A stretch of 64,000 bases of DNA from Pelagibacteraceae bacterium AG-426-L23 (GTDB lineage Bacteria > Pseudomonadota > Alphaproteobacteria > Pelagibacterales > Pelagibacteraceae): contig QCNU01000001.1 of NCBI GenBank assembly GCA_003213115.1, forward strand, positions 124,001 to 188,000, read 5' to 3'. Each line of letters opens with the position of its first letter. The stretch's first letter is position 1. This document shows positions 21,320 through 30,709 of the stretch, piece by piece. The notes beneath the pieces were generated by a model. It did no database searches and was not told the DNA's origin. It worked only from the letters and a program-made list of their open reading frames with translations. The translations under genes were made by a program, and so were the position numbers.

Positions 21320-21931
21320 TTAGTTGAACTTTCTAGTTATCTCGATTTGTTGATAATCAGAGGCTAAAGACCCTCCGCAACTAAAAGGTCTTACTTTATT
21401 TTTAACTGCGTAGGATTGAGTTGGCTTTAATGTAACTTCTAGTTGTACAAAGTTAACTAATTTTTGAGTGAAACCTTTATCATATCTCCAAGCATTCCAT
21501 TGTGTTGGAGCGGTGAATACTTCAGTTAAATAAGATGCAGCTTTAGAGTGAATCATATTGCTCTCGTTTTGTCCTTTTAAAAGATTATTTTTAACTTTTT
21601 CAAAAATTTTTCTACATTTAATTGAGTCCACCATGTACGAGTTAGCATTTAAATAAGTGCTCATCGGTGCTGACACAATTAATTGAATTCCATCGTCTCT
21701 TCTTGAAAATAAAGCTTCAGTATAAATTGTAGATACATTTTTATTATCTACTTCAAGAACTAAATCGTTTTTGGCGAGCTTAAGATCGTTTTTTAGTCTT
21801 AAAAGTCCAAGATCAAAAACAGTAAGAGGTTGAGAACGTAAAGTTTTCTCAATTAAGTTTACATCTGCCTTAACAGTTGTAAAAGTTAAAGTTAATAAAA
21901 CCAGAATTATATAATTTGTTATTCTAGTCAT
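21320..21931 (-). CDS. Secreted protein of unknown function in phosphate cluster
   Basis: Signal-peptide-like N-terminus; between phoR and pstS, same strand. Confidence 0.75.
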   Translation of the reverse strand: MTRITNYIILVLLTLTFTTVKADVNLIEKTLRSQPLTVFDLGLLRLKNDLKLAKNDLVLEVDNKNVSTIYTEALFSRRDDGIQLIVSAPMSTYLNANSYMVDSIKCRKIFEKVKNNLLKGQNESNMIHSKAASYLTEVFTAPTQWNAWRYDKGFTQKLVNFVQLEVTLKPTQSYAVKNKVRPFSCGGSLASDYQQIEITRKFN

Positions 21932-21994
21932 ACTAGAATTTTACCTATTTTGCTGTCTATCTCAAGATAAAATATAATTAAACTTTAATATTTG

Positions 21995-23194
21995 CTAAAA
22001 TTTAGAAAAATGAACCTTTATTTCGGTGCCACTTTGAGCCTCACTTTTTATTTCTAACTCACCTCTATGCTGATTAACAATGTGCTTCACGATCGCCATT
22101 CCCAATCCAGTGCCACCAACTTTTTTACTTTTAGCTGCATCAACTCTAAAAAATCTTTCTGTAATTCTCGGAAGTTGCTCAGTTGGAATCCCAATACCGT
22201 TATCTTTAATGGACACGGTGTAAGAGTCTCCTATTACTTTTCCGTTACCTTGCCCACAATTAACCTCAATCTTTTTATTTTTTTCTGAATATTTTACACT
22301 GTTGTCAATAATATTTGAAAAAACTTCAATTAATTTTTCATAATCGCCTTTAATAAAGAAATCATCTTTTATATTATTTTTAAATTCAAACAATTTTAAA
22401 TTTTTTTGATGTATATCCGCAACGTTACTTAAAACTTCTTTTAAGTTTACTTTATCTTGAGGTTGTATATGTTCTTCTAATTCAATTTTACTCAATGAAA
22501 GTAAATCTTTAATTAAGCTTTCCATCCTATCAGCTTGCTCAAGCATTATCGGTATGAATTTTTTTTGTGCTTCTAAATCATCTTTCGCATGTCCACTTAT
22601 AGTTTCTAAAAATCCTTTAATAGAAACTAAAGGCGTTTTAAGCTCATGGCTAACATTGGCTACAAAATCTGATTTGAATTTTTGCGCTTTTACAATTTCA
22701 GTAAAGTCTTTTAAAAAAAGATTTAAGGTATCTGGATCATCAGAAAAAACACTTTCACCGATCATAATATAAACTTTAAAAAATTGAAAGGAAGGCTGAT
22801 TCAATTCTAAATCCATATTAATAGTTTTCCTTTTATTTAAAACTAAATCAATATTTTGTAGCAGATCAGGAACTCTTAATATTGTAGCAATATGTTTACC
22901 AAGACTTTCTTTGCCAAATTTATTTTTAGCGCTTGGATTTAAATACTTTATATTTTTATATTTATCTAAAATTATTAAATAATCATCTAATTGATTTAAT
23001 ATTGCTCCTTTCTGAGGGTCGTCCTCAATATCTTCGTTGGTAATATCTTGAACTTCTTGATCTAAATTTTCAGATTGTTTTTGATTTCTAACTTCACTTC
23101 TGGCATCAAATCCTTTTTTGATATGTTTTGCTGAAACTAAGATTACTACGATAGCAATAATTACAGCTAAAGATAAAAATAATAAGTTTATCAT
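21995..23194 (-). CDS. phoR: Phosphate regulon sensor kinase PhoR
   Basis: Membrane anchor, PAS region, FVANVSHELKTPLVSIKGF H-box, HATPase; pst-pho cluster. Confidence 0.92.
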   Translation of the reverse strand: MINLLFLSLAVIIAIVVILVSAKHIKKGFDARSEVRNQKQSENLDQEVQDITNEDIEDDPQKGAILNQLDDYLIILDKYKNIKYLNPSAKNKFGKESLGKHIATILRVPDLLQNIDLVLNKRKTINMDLELNQPSFQFFKVYIMIGESVFSDDPDTLNLFLKDFTEIVKAQKFKSDFVANVSHELKTPLVSIKGFLETISGHAKDDLEAQKKFIPIMLEQADRMESLIKDLLSLSKIELEEHIQPQDKVNLKEVLSNVADIHQKNLKLFEFKNNIKDDFFIKGDYEKLIEVFSNIIDNSVKYSEKNKKIEVNCGQGNGKVIGDSYTVSIKDNGIGIPTEQLPRITERFFRVDAAKSKKVGGTGLGMAIVKHIVNQHRGELEIKSEAQSGTEIKVHFSKF

Positions 23195-23282
23195 ATTTAG
23201 GTTTTCCTTAAGTATTTATAAGAATTGCTTCATATAAATATGAAATTATAACTTAAACTTTGAATTATGCAAAATATAGGGG

Positions 23283-24314
23283 TTAATTAGGTGCGGTGTT
23301 AGCTAAAAATATTTTAGCGCAGTTCTCCCAGGTATATTTTTTAGCTATTTCTTTACAGTCGTCTCTATTTAATTTTAAAGCTTCTAGCGCGGCTACTTTT
23401 AAATCTTTGTTTAAAACACCACCATTTGTTCCCTCTAAAATATCTTTTGGACCTGTAACTGGATAGGCGGCAACAGGTGTTCCGCATTGTAAACCTTCAA
23501 TAATAACTATGCCAAAAGTGTCTGTTAAGCTCGGCATTACAAAAACATCTGCTGATGCAAAGTAAGATGCTAAGTCACCATTTGTTTTCTCACCTTTAAA
23601 AACAACATTAGGAAATTCTTGTTTTAATTCATTTAAATCTGGCCCCTTTCCTACTACAATTTTAGTTCCTTCTAGATCAAGTTTAAGAAAAGCTCTAATA
23701 TTTTTCTCAATAGAAACTCTACCTACATATAACCAAATAGGTCTTTTATATTGTAAATTGAGACGCTTCGGGTTTTTAAATGCCCCATGATTAGCTCCTC
23801 TTGTCCAAACAGCTAGTTTTTCTGGATCAAAACCAATTTTTTTTAAATCCTCTTTCATTGATTTTGTAGTTACTAACGTTTTGTAAGCGGCTGAGTGAAA
23901 GTTTTTGAGAAATTTTTGAGGTATTTTAATAGGTATAAAAGGTGCGTAAAGCTTAATATATTTATCGAAAGATGTGTGGTAACTGGTTGTAAATTTTAAA
24001 TTATTTTTTAAACAATATCTTCTTGCAAAGTAACCCAACGTATCTTCTGTGGCTATATGGATAACTAATTTTTCTTTATTTTTTTTAGCAAATTCTAACT
24101 CTTTTTGAATCATTCTTCCAACTTTAGGCCATACATTTATAGCAATTTTAATATCATTATATTTGGGCAACGGAACAGTCAAAAAGTTTACCGGAGTTAT
24201 AAAGCTAACTGTATGCCCAAGTTTTTTTAATTCATCTTTTAATTGTTCAAGAGTCCTCACTACACCATTGATTACCTGTTCTTTGCAAGCTCCTGTGACT
24301 ATTAATATTCTCAT
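23283..24314 (-). CDS. Glycosyltransferase family 4, candidate glycolipid (Agt-like) synthase
   Basis: YVGRVSIEKNIRAFLKLD; ADVFVMPSLTDTFGIVIIEGLQCGTPVAAYPV; adjacent to plcP-like gene. Confidence 0.85.
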   Translation of the reverse strand: MRILIVTGACKEQVINGVVRTLEQLKDELKKLGHTVSFITPVNFLTVPLPKYNDIKIAINVWPKVGRMIQKELEFAKKNKEKLVIHIATEDTLGYFARRYCLKNNLKFTTSYHTSFDKYIKLYAPFIPIKIPQKFLKNFHSAAYKTLVTTKSMKEDLKKIGFDPEKLAVWTRGANHGAFKNPKRLNLQYKRPIWLYVGRVSIEKNIRAFLKLDLEGTKIVVGKGPDLNELKQEFPNVVFKGEKTNGDLASYFASADVFVMPSLTDTFGIVIIEGLQCGTPVAAYPVTGPKDILEGTNGGVLNKDLKVAALEALKLNRDDCKEIAKKYTWENCAKIFLANTAPN

Positions 24315-24317
24315 GGA

Positions 24318-25133
24318 TTATTTATTAACCACTTTTAAATATGGTTCGTAATTTACAACTTCTTCTCTTATTTTGTCCCAATCTATAACTTCCATTCTAC
24401 CATCAAAATGCTCAACTAAAAATGTTGCTCCCTCAACCCAGTCGCCACAGTTTAGGTAACTTATTCCATCAATATTTTGGTTTGCAGCATGATGTATATG
24501 ACCACATATAATACCATCAACTTTTTTCTTCTTTGCGTAATTTGCTAAGGTCTTTTCATAGTCACCAATATACTTAACTGCGTTTTTAACTTTATGTTTT
24601 AGATATTTTGCTAAAGACCAATTTGGTTTTTTGAATAATCTTCTGATAAAATTTATTACTACATTAAATTCTAACAGAAAGCTGTATGCTACTGCTCCAA
24701 CTTTTGATAACCAAGGTGCATATTTCATTACGCCGTCCCATGCATCGCCGTGTACTACTATATATTTTTTATTATCGCTTGAAACATGTAAGCAGCGGTT
24801 TATAACTTCGATACCACCAAAATGAAGTGGTAAAAATTTTCTAAAAACGTCATCATGATTGCCAATTATATATTTTACTTTTGTTCCGTGTCTCGCTTTT
24901 CTTAAGGTTTTTTGAATTACATCATTATGTTCTTGAGGCCAATAAAAATTATTTTTCAAAGCCCATATATCAATAATGTCACCTACGAGATATAAATTTT
25001 TTGATCTTGAGTGCTTATAAAATTCAAGTAGCTTATTTGCAGAACTTTTTCTGTGTCCTAAATGAATATCGCTTATAAAAATGCTTTTATAATTTAAAAT
25101 TTTTCCTTTAGATTTTGTTTGAATTGTTTCCAT
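24318..25133 (-). CDS. Calcineurin-like phosphoesterase (UDP-2,3-diacylglucosamine hydrolase family), PlcP-like
   Basis: IFISDIHLGH, GDIIDIW, GNHDD, VVHGDAWD, GHIHHA; start chosen at METIQ. Confidence 0.85.
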   Translation of the reverse strand: METIQTKSKGKILNYKSIFISDIHLGHRKSSANKLLEFYKHSRSKNLYLVGDIIDIWALKNNFYWPQEHNDVIQKTLRKARHGTKVKYIIGNHDDVFRKFLPLHFGGIEVINRCLHVSSDNKKYIVVHGDAWDGVMKYAPWLSKVGAVAYSFLLEFNVVINFIRRLFKKPNWSLAKYLKHKVKNAVKYIGDYEKTLANYAKKKKVDGIICGHIHHAANQNIDGISYLNCGDWVEGATFLVEHFDGRMEVIDWDKIREEVVNYEPYLKVVNK

Positions 25134-25174
25134 AAATTTTGTAAAACGAATCTCTAGTAATAGTTGAATCATAT

Positions 25175-25196
25175 AAGTGTTACAGATTTATTAAAA
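25175..25196 (-). promoter_or_regulatory. Putative degenerate Pho box upstream of plcP-like gene
   Basis: Minus strand TTTTAATAAAT-CTGTAACACTT; one good half-site and one degenerate, 11-nt spacing. Confidence 0.45.
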
Positions 25197-25197
25197 A

Positions 25198-26094
25198 ATG
25201 AGTAAAAAACTAAATTTTTCAGTTATATTTAACGCCAATGCAGCAGGTGGTAGAAAACTTAAGTTAATTAATGAGGTCATTTATCTTCTAGAGAAAAATC
25301 ACATTGTAGATCTTTTTAAAACTCAAAGTGAAGAACATGCAAGAAAAGTGTTTAAAGAATTATCTAATAAACAATTTGATCGATTAGTATTTGCTGGCGG
25401 TGACGGAAGTGTTTGCTTTGGTATCAATGAAATGTTTAAAAGTGACAATTTAAAAGACAAATTAGTTGGATATATACCTGCAGGCACTGCAAATATTCTA
25501 CAAATAGAAACTCAAATTAAGAAAAAGGCGGAGGAGATTTATAATGTCCTCGTATCAGATAATCATAAGAAAATTTCATTAGCAAAAATAAATGATAAGT
25601 ATTTTTTCTTGATGGCCGGTATAGGTTTTGACTCTAAAATTGTTGAGTCCATAAATACTAATATTAAAAAGTATCTCGGAAAAGTAATTTTCGCTTTAAA
25701 AGGTTTTCAGCATTTTTTATTTTTAAAAAATAATAAAATGGAAGTAGAGGTAGATAATGAAAAAATTATGGCTGATTGGATTTTATGCACTAATTCAAAA
25801 TACTATGCTGGACCCCATTCTATTACAAACGATACAAATATATTTGAAAACAAGATAGTGGCTTACATATTCAAGGACCTAACCAGAATAAAATTGCTTT
25901 ATTATGTTTGGTTGATTTTAACTAAAGGTGACTTAACTCCTGCAAAAAGTGTCATCAAAAAAGAACTGGACAGATTAAAAGTAAATGGTGTTAACAATAA
26001 AGTTCTATCTCAGGTTGATGGTGAAAATTGTGGTTATGTAAACAGTCTTGAAATCCAAAAAACAGACAGATTTATAAATTTATTAGTTCCGTAA
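25198..26094 (+). CDS. Diacylglycerol/lipid kinase family protein
   Basis: VIFNANAAGGRK; VFAGGDGSVCFGINEM; YIPAGTANIL; QVDGE. Confidence 0.88.
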   Translation: MSKKLNFSVIFNANAAGGRKLKLINEVIYLLEKNHIVDLFKTQSEEHARKVFKELSNKQFDRLVFAGGDGSVCFGINEMFKSDNLKDKLVGYIPAGTANILQIETQIKKKAEEIYNVLVSDNHKKISLAKINDKYFFLMAGIGFDSKIVESINTNIKKYLGKVIFALKGFQHFLFLKNNKMEVEVDNEKIMADWILCTNSKYYAGPHSITNDTNIFENKIVAYIFKDLTRIKLLYYVWLILTKGDLTPAKSVIKKELDRLKVNGVNNKVLSQVDGENCGYVNSLEIQKTDRFINLLVP

Positions 26095-26200
26095 AATTAT
26101 CTAAATTTTTCTTCAACTTATAGTTTAAAAGGTTTTTCTAAATTTCATTTGAAAAATTTTTAAAATTATTTTAAGATTTTCAGGTTTTTGGAGGAACAAC

Positions 26201-26398
26201 ATGAAAAAAAAATTGAAAAAAAACGAAAAGAAGAAGAAGAGAATACTAAAATCAATCAATAAGCTTAAAAATAAGATAAGCACTAAACAAAAAAAACTAT
26301 CAAAGATTGATCTGAAGATAGCTAGTATCGAGAAAAAAATTGCTGAAAAAAGAGCTAGCAAAAATAAAGAACCTATCGCAGCATCTTTAAATAATTAG
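26201..26398 (+). CDS. Small Lys-rich coiled-coil protein
   Basis: SD-like GGAGG before ATG; 65 aa; followed by a terminator. Confidence 0.6.
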   Translation: MKKKLKKNEKKKKRILKSINKLKNKISTKQKKLSKIDLKIASIEKKIAEKRASKNKEPIAASLNN

Positions 26399-26418
26399 TT
26401 TATAAAGAAATTAAATAC

Positions 26419-26446
26419 CCCTGATTTAAAAAAATCAGGGATTTAT
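26419..26446 (+). terminator. Rho-independent terminator
   Basis: CCCTGATTT-AAAA-AAATCAGGG followed by T-rich stretch. Confidence 0.8.
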
Positions 26447-26787
26447 TTTAATTTACCAAAAAGGTTTAGAAGTATAACCCCTGAAACAATTAAAATTAAT
26501 CCAACAGTACCATAAAGATTAGGAGTTTGATTGTATTTAAATATACCAAATAACGTTACTGCTGTAATAGTGAGCGCTCCATAAGTTGCATAAGTAAATC
26601 CAACAGGTATTATAGTCATTGCTCTAGATAAACAAAAAATACAAACAACAATACTTGTGATGCAAAAAATTGTTGGTAAGAGCTTAGTAAAACTTTCAGT
26701 AGTTTTGAGAAAACCATTAGAGAGTATTCCGGTAACAATTGCTAAAACTAAAAAAATATAACCTGAAAATAAACTAATACTTTTCAT
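26443..26787 (-). CDS. Small multidrug resistance (SMR) family transporter
   Basis: Four hydrophobic helices, about 114 aa, AxxxxPVGFTYATYGALTI motif. Confidence 0.82.
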   Translation of the reverse strand: MKSISLFSGYIFLVLAIVTGILSNGFLKTTESFTKLLPTIFCITSIVVCIFCLSRAMTIIPVGFTYATYGALTITAVTLFGIFKYNQTPNLYGTVGLILIVSGVILLNLFGKLK

Positions 26788-27731
26788 TCTGCTTTTGCGA
26801 ATTGCCCTCCGTCACGATATCTCCATAACCATTTTTCCATAGCTTGCTCAACATCTTTAGGATTAATATTTAAATCTTTAATTGTTAGCTCTTTATTTGA
26901 AACAATATTATCCGCCTCTGATAAGATTTCGCATTGGTCTCTAGTTAAAACGGGTGGAATTGGTAATACACTTAAAATTGAACTTTGAATTTTTGCAATT
27001 AACATTGGCATTTCTATAACAAATCTTTTTTTACCAATTGTATTCATAATTGATTTTACCATATCTCCAAAACTGATAATTTTTGGTCCGCCTATTTCGT
27101 AAATTTTTCCTTCATTTTTTTTTATTTGTATTGCTTTAACAATTGCATCTGCAACGTCAGTGACCATAATTGGTTGGAATTTATAATTAAATCCAACGAT
27201 TGGAATAACCGGTGAAAAACTAAGTTTAGAAAATAAATTTGTAAAATTATCTTCTGGACCGCAAACTACACTCGGTCTTATAATTACTGTATTTTTAAAA
27301 TTCATTAAAGATTTCTCTTCTCCTAAAAATTTAGATCTTTGATATAAAGATTTTGAGTCTTTGTTAGCTCCAATCGCAGATAGATGAATAAATTTGTCTA
27401 CTCCATTTTTTGCACATAATTTTGAAATAATGTCTGGAATATCAGAATGTATTTTTGAAAATTTTTGCTTTCTATTTTCAAATAATATTCCTATTAAATT
27501 AATTACTACATTTGAATTACTGATAGCTTCTTCTATTTTATCAAAATTTTTTACATTAAAATCAATAAGCTCTACTGAACCTGGAGGTGCTTGAGTCTTT
27601 AAATAACCTTTTTGAAAGGGGTTTCTAGTTGGAATGATGCAACGATAGTTCTTTTTAGTCAAATTTCTGACAATATATCGACCTATAAAACCACCACCGC
27701 CAAGGATTGTTGCTATTGGGTAATTGTTCAT
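26784..27731 (-). CDS. NAD(P)-dependent epimerase, NDUFA9-like
   Basis: ATILGGGGFIGRYIVRNL Rossmann motif; KFIHLSAIGA; start at MNNYPIA. Confidence 0.87.
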   Translation of the reverse strand: MNNYPIATILGGGGFIGRYIVRNLTKKNYRCIIPTRNPFQKGYLKTQAPPGSVELIDFNVKNFDKIEEAISNSNVVINLIGILFENRKQKFSKIHSDIPDIISKLCAKNGVDKFIHLSAIGANKDSKSLYQRSKFLGEEKSLMNFKNTVIIRPSVVCGPEDNFTNLFSKLSFSPVIPIVGFNYKFQPIMVTDVADAIVKAIQIKKNEGKIYEIGGPKIISFGDMVKSIMNTIGKKRFVIEMPMLIAKIQSSILSVLPIPPVLTRDQCEILSEADNIVSNKELTIKDLNINPKDVEQAMEKWLWRYRDGGQFAKAE

Positions 27732-27749
27732 GGTATTTAGAAAAGGTAT

Positions 27750-28376
27750 ATGAAAATACACAAAATTCAAGGTGACATATCAAAGGAGGTTGCTTCCTCA
27801 TTTAAAGACTCTGTTTCCGTAGACTGCGAAATGCAGGGTCTAGTACCAGGTAGAGATAAGCTTTCCTTAATAACATTAACAAGTGACGATGAAAATATTT
27901 ACATAGTCCAACCAGACAAAAATACTTATAAAGCTCCAAATTTAATTTCAGTTTTAGAAAATAACCAACTTATGAAAATTTTTCATTATGCCAGAATGGA
28001 TGTTCATTTTTTAGAGTTTTATCTTAAAACTAATGTGAAGAACTACTGGTGCACCAAGCTTATGAGCCGCTTAGCACGTACTTTTTCACCTAATCATGGA
28101 TTAAAAGATTTGTGTGAGTCTTTATGTAAAGTAAAGCTAGATAAAAAAGTTGGAAGTTCAACTGATTGGAACAAAGATTTGACAGAAATTTCTGATAAAG
28201 AAGCTGCTTACGCAGCAAATGATGTCAAATATTTAAAAACTATAAAGGACAAATTACAAACAATGTTAGAAAGAGAAAAAAGATTTGATTTATTTTTAAG
28301 CACAATGAAAGGTTTAGCAAGTAGAATAGAATTAGATAAAGCAGGATTTAAAGATCCAAATATTTATGAGCATTAA
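27750..28376 (+). CDS. Ribonuclease D-like 3'-5' exonuclease, short form
   Basis: VSVDCEMQGL, HYARMDVHFLEF, YAANDVKYL exonuclease motifs. Confidence 0.87.
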   Translation: MKIHKIQGDISKEVASSFKDSVSVDCEMQGLVPGRDKLSLITLTSDDENIYIVQPDKNTYKAPNLISVLENNQLMKIFHYARMDVHFLEFYLKTNVKNYWCTKLMSRLARTFSPNHGLKDLCESLCKVKLDKKVGSSTDWNKDLTEISDKEAAYAANDVKYLKTIKDKLQTMLEREKRFDLFLSTMKGLASRIELDKAGFKDPNIYEH

Positions 28377-28378
28377 AA

Positions 28379-29350
28379 ATGGCTAAAACGAATTATGCAA
28401 AAATTGCTAAAAAGGCAGCCTCAATTCAAATTTCTGAATTAAGAAAAGTAAATAAAGTTTTTAATAAACCTTTTTTAAAAGCTGTTGATACTTTATCTAA
28501 TGTAAAAGGAAAAATTATTTGTGCCGGTATCGGTAAATCAGGATTAATAGCCAGGAAGGTTTCAGCAACATTTTCGTCTGTTGGTCTTTCCTCATTTTAT
28601 TTAAATCCAGGTGAAGCAAATCATGGAGACTTAGGTCAAATAGATAAAAGAGATATTTTATTAGTTTTTTCTTATTCGGGAAATACTGCCGAAATTTCAA
28701 ATATGTTAAAATATGCAAACAGATTTAACATTAAGGTAATTGGTGTAGCTTCGAAAAAAGATAGTATGCTTCTGAATTCAAGTGACATACCAATTCTTCT
28801 TCCAAAAGTTAGAGAGAGTGACCCTACAGGTATGGTTCCAACTACATCTACATCTTTGACGTTATTATTCGGAGATTGCTTAGCAGTAGCATTGATGAAT
28901 AAGATAAAATTCTCAAAAGACAAGTTTAGAACTTTTCACCCTGGAGGAAATATAGGTCAAACATTGTTACAAGTGAAAGACATTATGATCGCCGGAAAAA
29001 AACTTCCTATAATAAATTTAAATAAAACACTTAATGAAGCAATAAAAGTTATTAACGCAAAAAATTTAGGTTTAGTTGTCGTTATAGAAAAGAATTTGGT
29101 TAAAGGCATTTTAACTGATGGTGATGCTAGAAGAATTTTAAGAAACTATAAAAAGAATGATAAGATTAAAAAATTTATGTCAAGAAATCCTTATAGAATT
29201 GACGAAAACTCATCTGCCTCAAAAGCTCTAGCGATAATGAATGAGAAAAAAATTACTAGTTTAGTTGTTGGAGACAAAAAAACTAAAAACTCTTTTAAAC
29301 TTAAAGGAATTGTTCATATTCATGAGCTATTGAAATATGGAATAAAATGA
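28379..29350 (+). CDS. kdsD: Arabinose-5-phosphate isomerase
   Basis: SIS domain, GIGKSGLIARKVSATFSSVG, FHPGGNIG; CBS pair. Confidence 0.94.
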   Translation: MAKTNYAKIAKKAASIQISELRKVNKVFNKPFLKAVDTLSNVKGKIICAGIGKSGLIARKVSATFSSVGLSSFYLNPGEANHGDLGQIDKRDILLVFSYSGNTAEISNMLKYANRFNIKVIGVASKKDSMLLNSSDIPILLPKVRESDPTGMVPTTSTSLTLLFGDCLAVALMNKIKFSKDKFRTFHPGGNIGQTLLQVKDIMIAGKKLPIINLNKTLNEAIKVINAKNLGLVVVIEKNLVKGILTDGDARRILRNYKKNDKIKKFMSRNPYRIDENSSASKALAIMNEKKITSLVVGDKKTKNSFKLKGIVHIHELLKYGIK

Positions 29351-29946
29351 CAAATAGAAAAAAAAGAATACTCACTATTCAAATTATAATCTTTATAATT
29401 GGCTCATTATTGGTTTTTTTTACTTATTATAATAAAAATAATGTTTCAGATTTAAAAAAAACTTCAGATTTAGTGGAACAAAATTCTAGTGATACTTTAG
29501 AAAATGATCAAAATATAAACACCTTTGAAAATATTGAATACAAAGGAATAGACTTAAACGGTAATAGATACGTTATCATGTCAGAAAAAGCATCTTTCGA
29601 TGTAAACAAGCCAGAACTTATAGATATGAAAATAATGAGTGCTATATTCTATTTCAAAGATGGTACAATTCTAAGAGTTAGAGGTGATTATGGAACTTAC
29701 AATAACAAAAGTAATGATATGGAATTTAGAGAAAATATTATCGCCAATTATATAGATAATAATTTGTATGCTGACAACCTTGATTATTTGAATAGTAAAA
29801 ATTTGTTAACTATTTATGGAAATGTGAAAACAGAAAGTATAAAAGGTAATATAAGCGCTGATAATATTGAAATCGATATTTCAAAAAGAACTGTTGACCT
29901 TTCTATGTTTGGTAATGGTGAAGTTAATGTAAAAATAAGGAACTAA
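29347..29946 (+). CDS. lptC: LPS export protein LptC-like
   Basis: N-terminal TM, beta-jellyroll-type repeats; between kdsD and lptB. Confidence 0.72.
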   Translation: MTNRKKRILTIQIIIFIIGSLLVFFTYYNKNNVSDLKKTSDLVEQNSSDTLENDQNINTFENIEYKGIDLNGNRYVIMSEKASFDVNKPELIDMKIMSAIFYFKDGTILRVRGDYGTYNNKSNDMEFRENIIANYIDNNLYADNLDYLNSKNLLTIYGNVKTESIKGNISADNIEIDISKRTVDLSMFGNGEVNVKIRN

Positions 29947-30704
29947 TGAAAAAAGGTTTTAGAATAATTAAATTTAAAAAAAACAAACCAATATTTCAGA
30001 TACGAGATATTAGTAAATCATTTGATGGTAGACCTATTTTAAAAAAAATTAGTATGGAAATGAATGCAGGTGAGATAGTAGGTCTTTTAGGTCCAAACGG
30101 ATCCGGTAAGTCAACTCTTTACAGTATAATTATTGGCGAACATCAGGCTGAAAGTGGAAAAATATATATTAACAACAAAGATGTTTCTGAAAAACCTATT
30201 CATGAAAGAGCAAAAATGGGTATTGGATATTTAAGTCAACAAAGAAGTGTTTTTGGAATGTCTGTTTATGATAATTTGCTTGGAGTATGTCAGCTTTCAA
30301 TTAAAGGTGTTCAAAATCAAATCGCAATGGTTGAAAAACTTTTGGACGAATTTAACCTCCAACATCTTAGAAAAATTCACAGCACAGTTTTAAGCGGAGG
30401 TGAAGTTAAAAGGTTAATGATGGCAAGAATTTTAGTTAACAAGCCTAGCGTAATTCTATTGGACGAGCCAATGAGTGCTCTTGACCCAATAGTGATACAA
30501 GATATTCAAAAATATATTTTAAAAATCCAATCCTATGGTTGTGCAATATTGGTAACAGATCACCAAGTACAGAATCTTTTTGACATTGTTGATAGAGCAT
30601 ACGTCCTGGGCGAACAGTCAATAATCGCACAAGGTACACCGAAAGAAATTTTAAAATCTTCAAAAGCTATAGAGTTGTATTTTGGTACAAAATACAATAA
30701 CTGA
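29946..30704 (+). CDS. lptB: LPS export ABC transporter ATPase LptB
   Basis: GLLGPNGSGKSTLYSII; LSGGEVKRLMMARIL; ILLDEPMSALDP. Confidence 0.92.
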   Translation: MKKGFRIIKFKKNKPIFQIRDISKSFDGRPILKKISMEMNAGEIVGLLGPNGSGKSTLYSIIIGEHQAESGKIYINNKDVSEKPIHERAKMGIGYLSQQRSVFGMSVYDNLLGVCQLSIKGVQNQIAMVEKLLDEFNLQHLRKIHSTVLSGGEVKRLMMARILVNKPSVILLDEPMSALDPIVIQDIQKYILKIQSYGCAILVTDHQVQNLFDIVDRAYVLGEQSIIAQGTPKEILKSSKAIELYFGTKYNN

Positions 30705-30709
30705 ACTTA

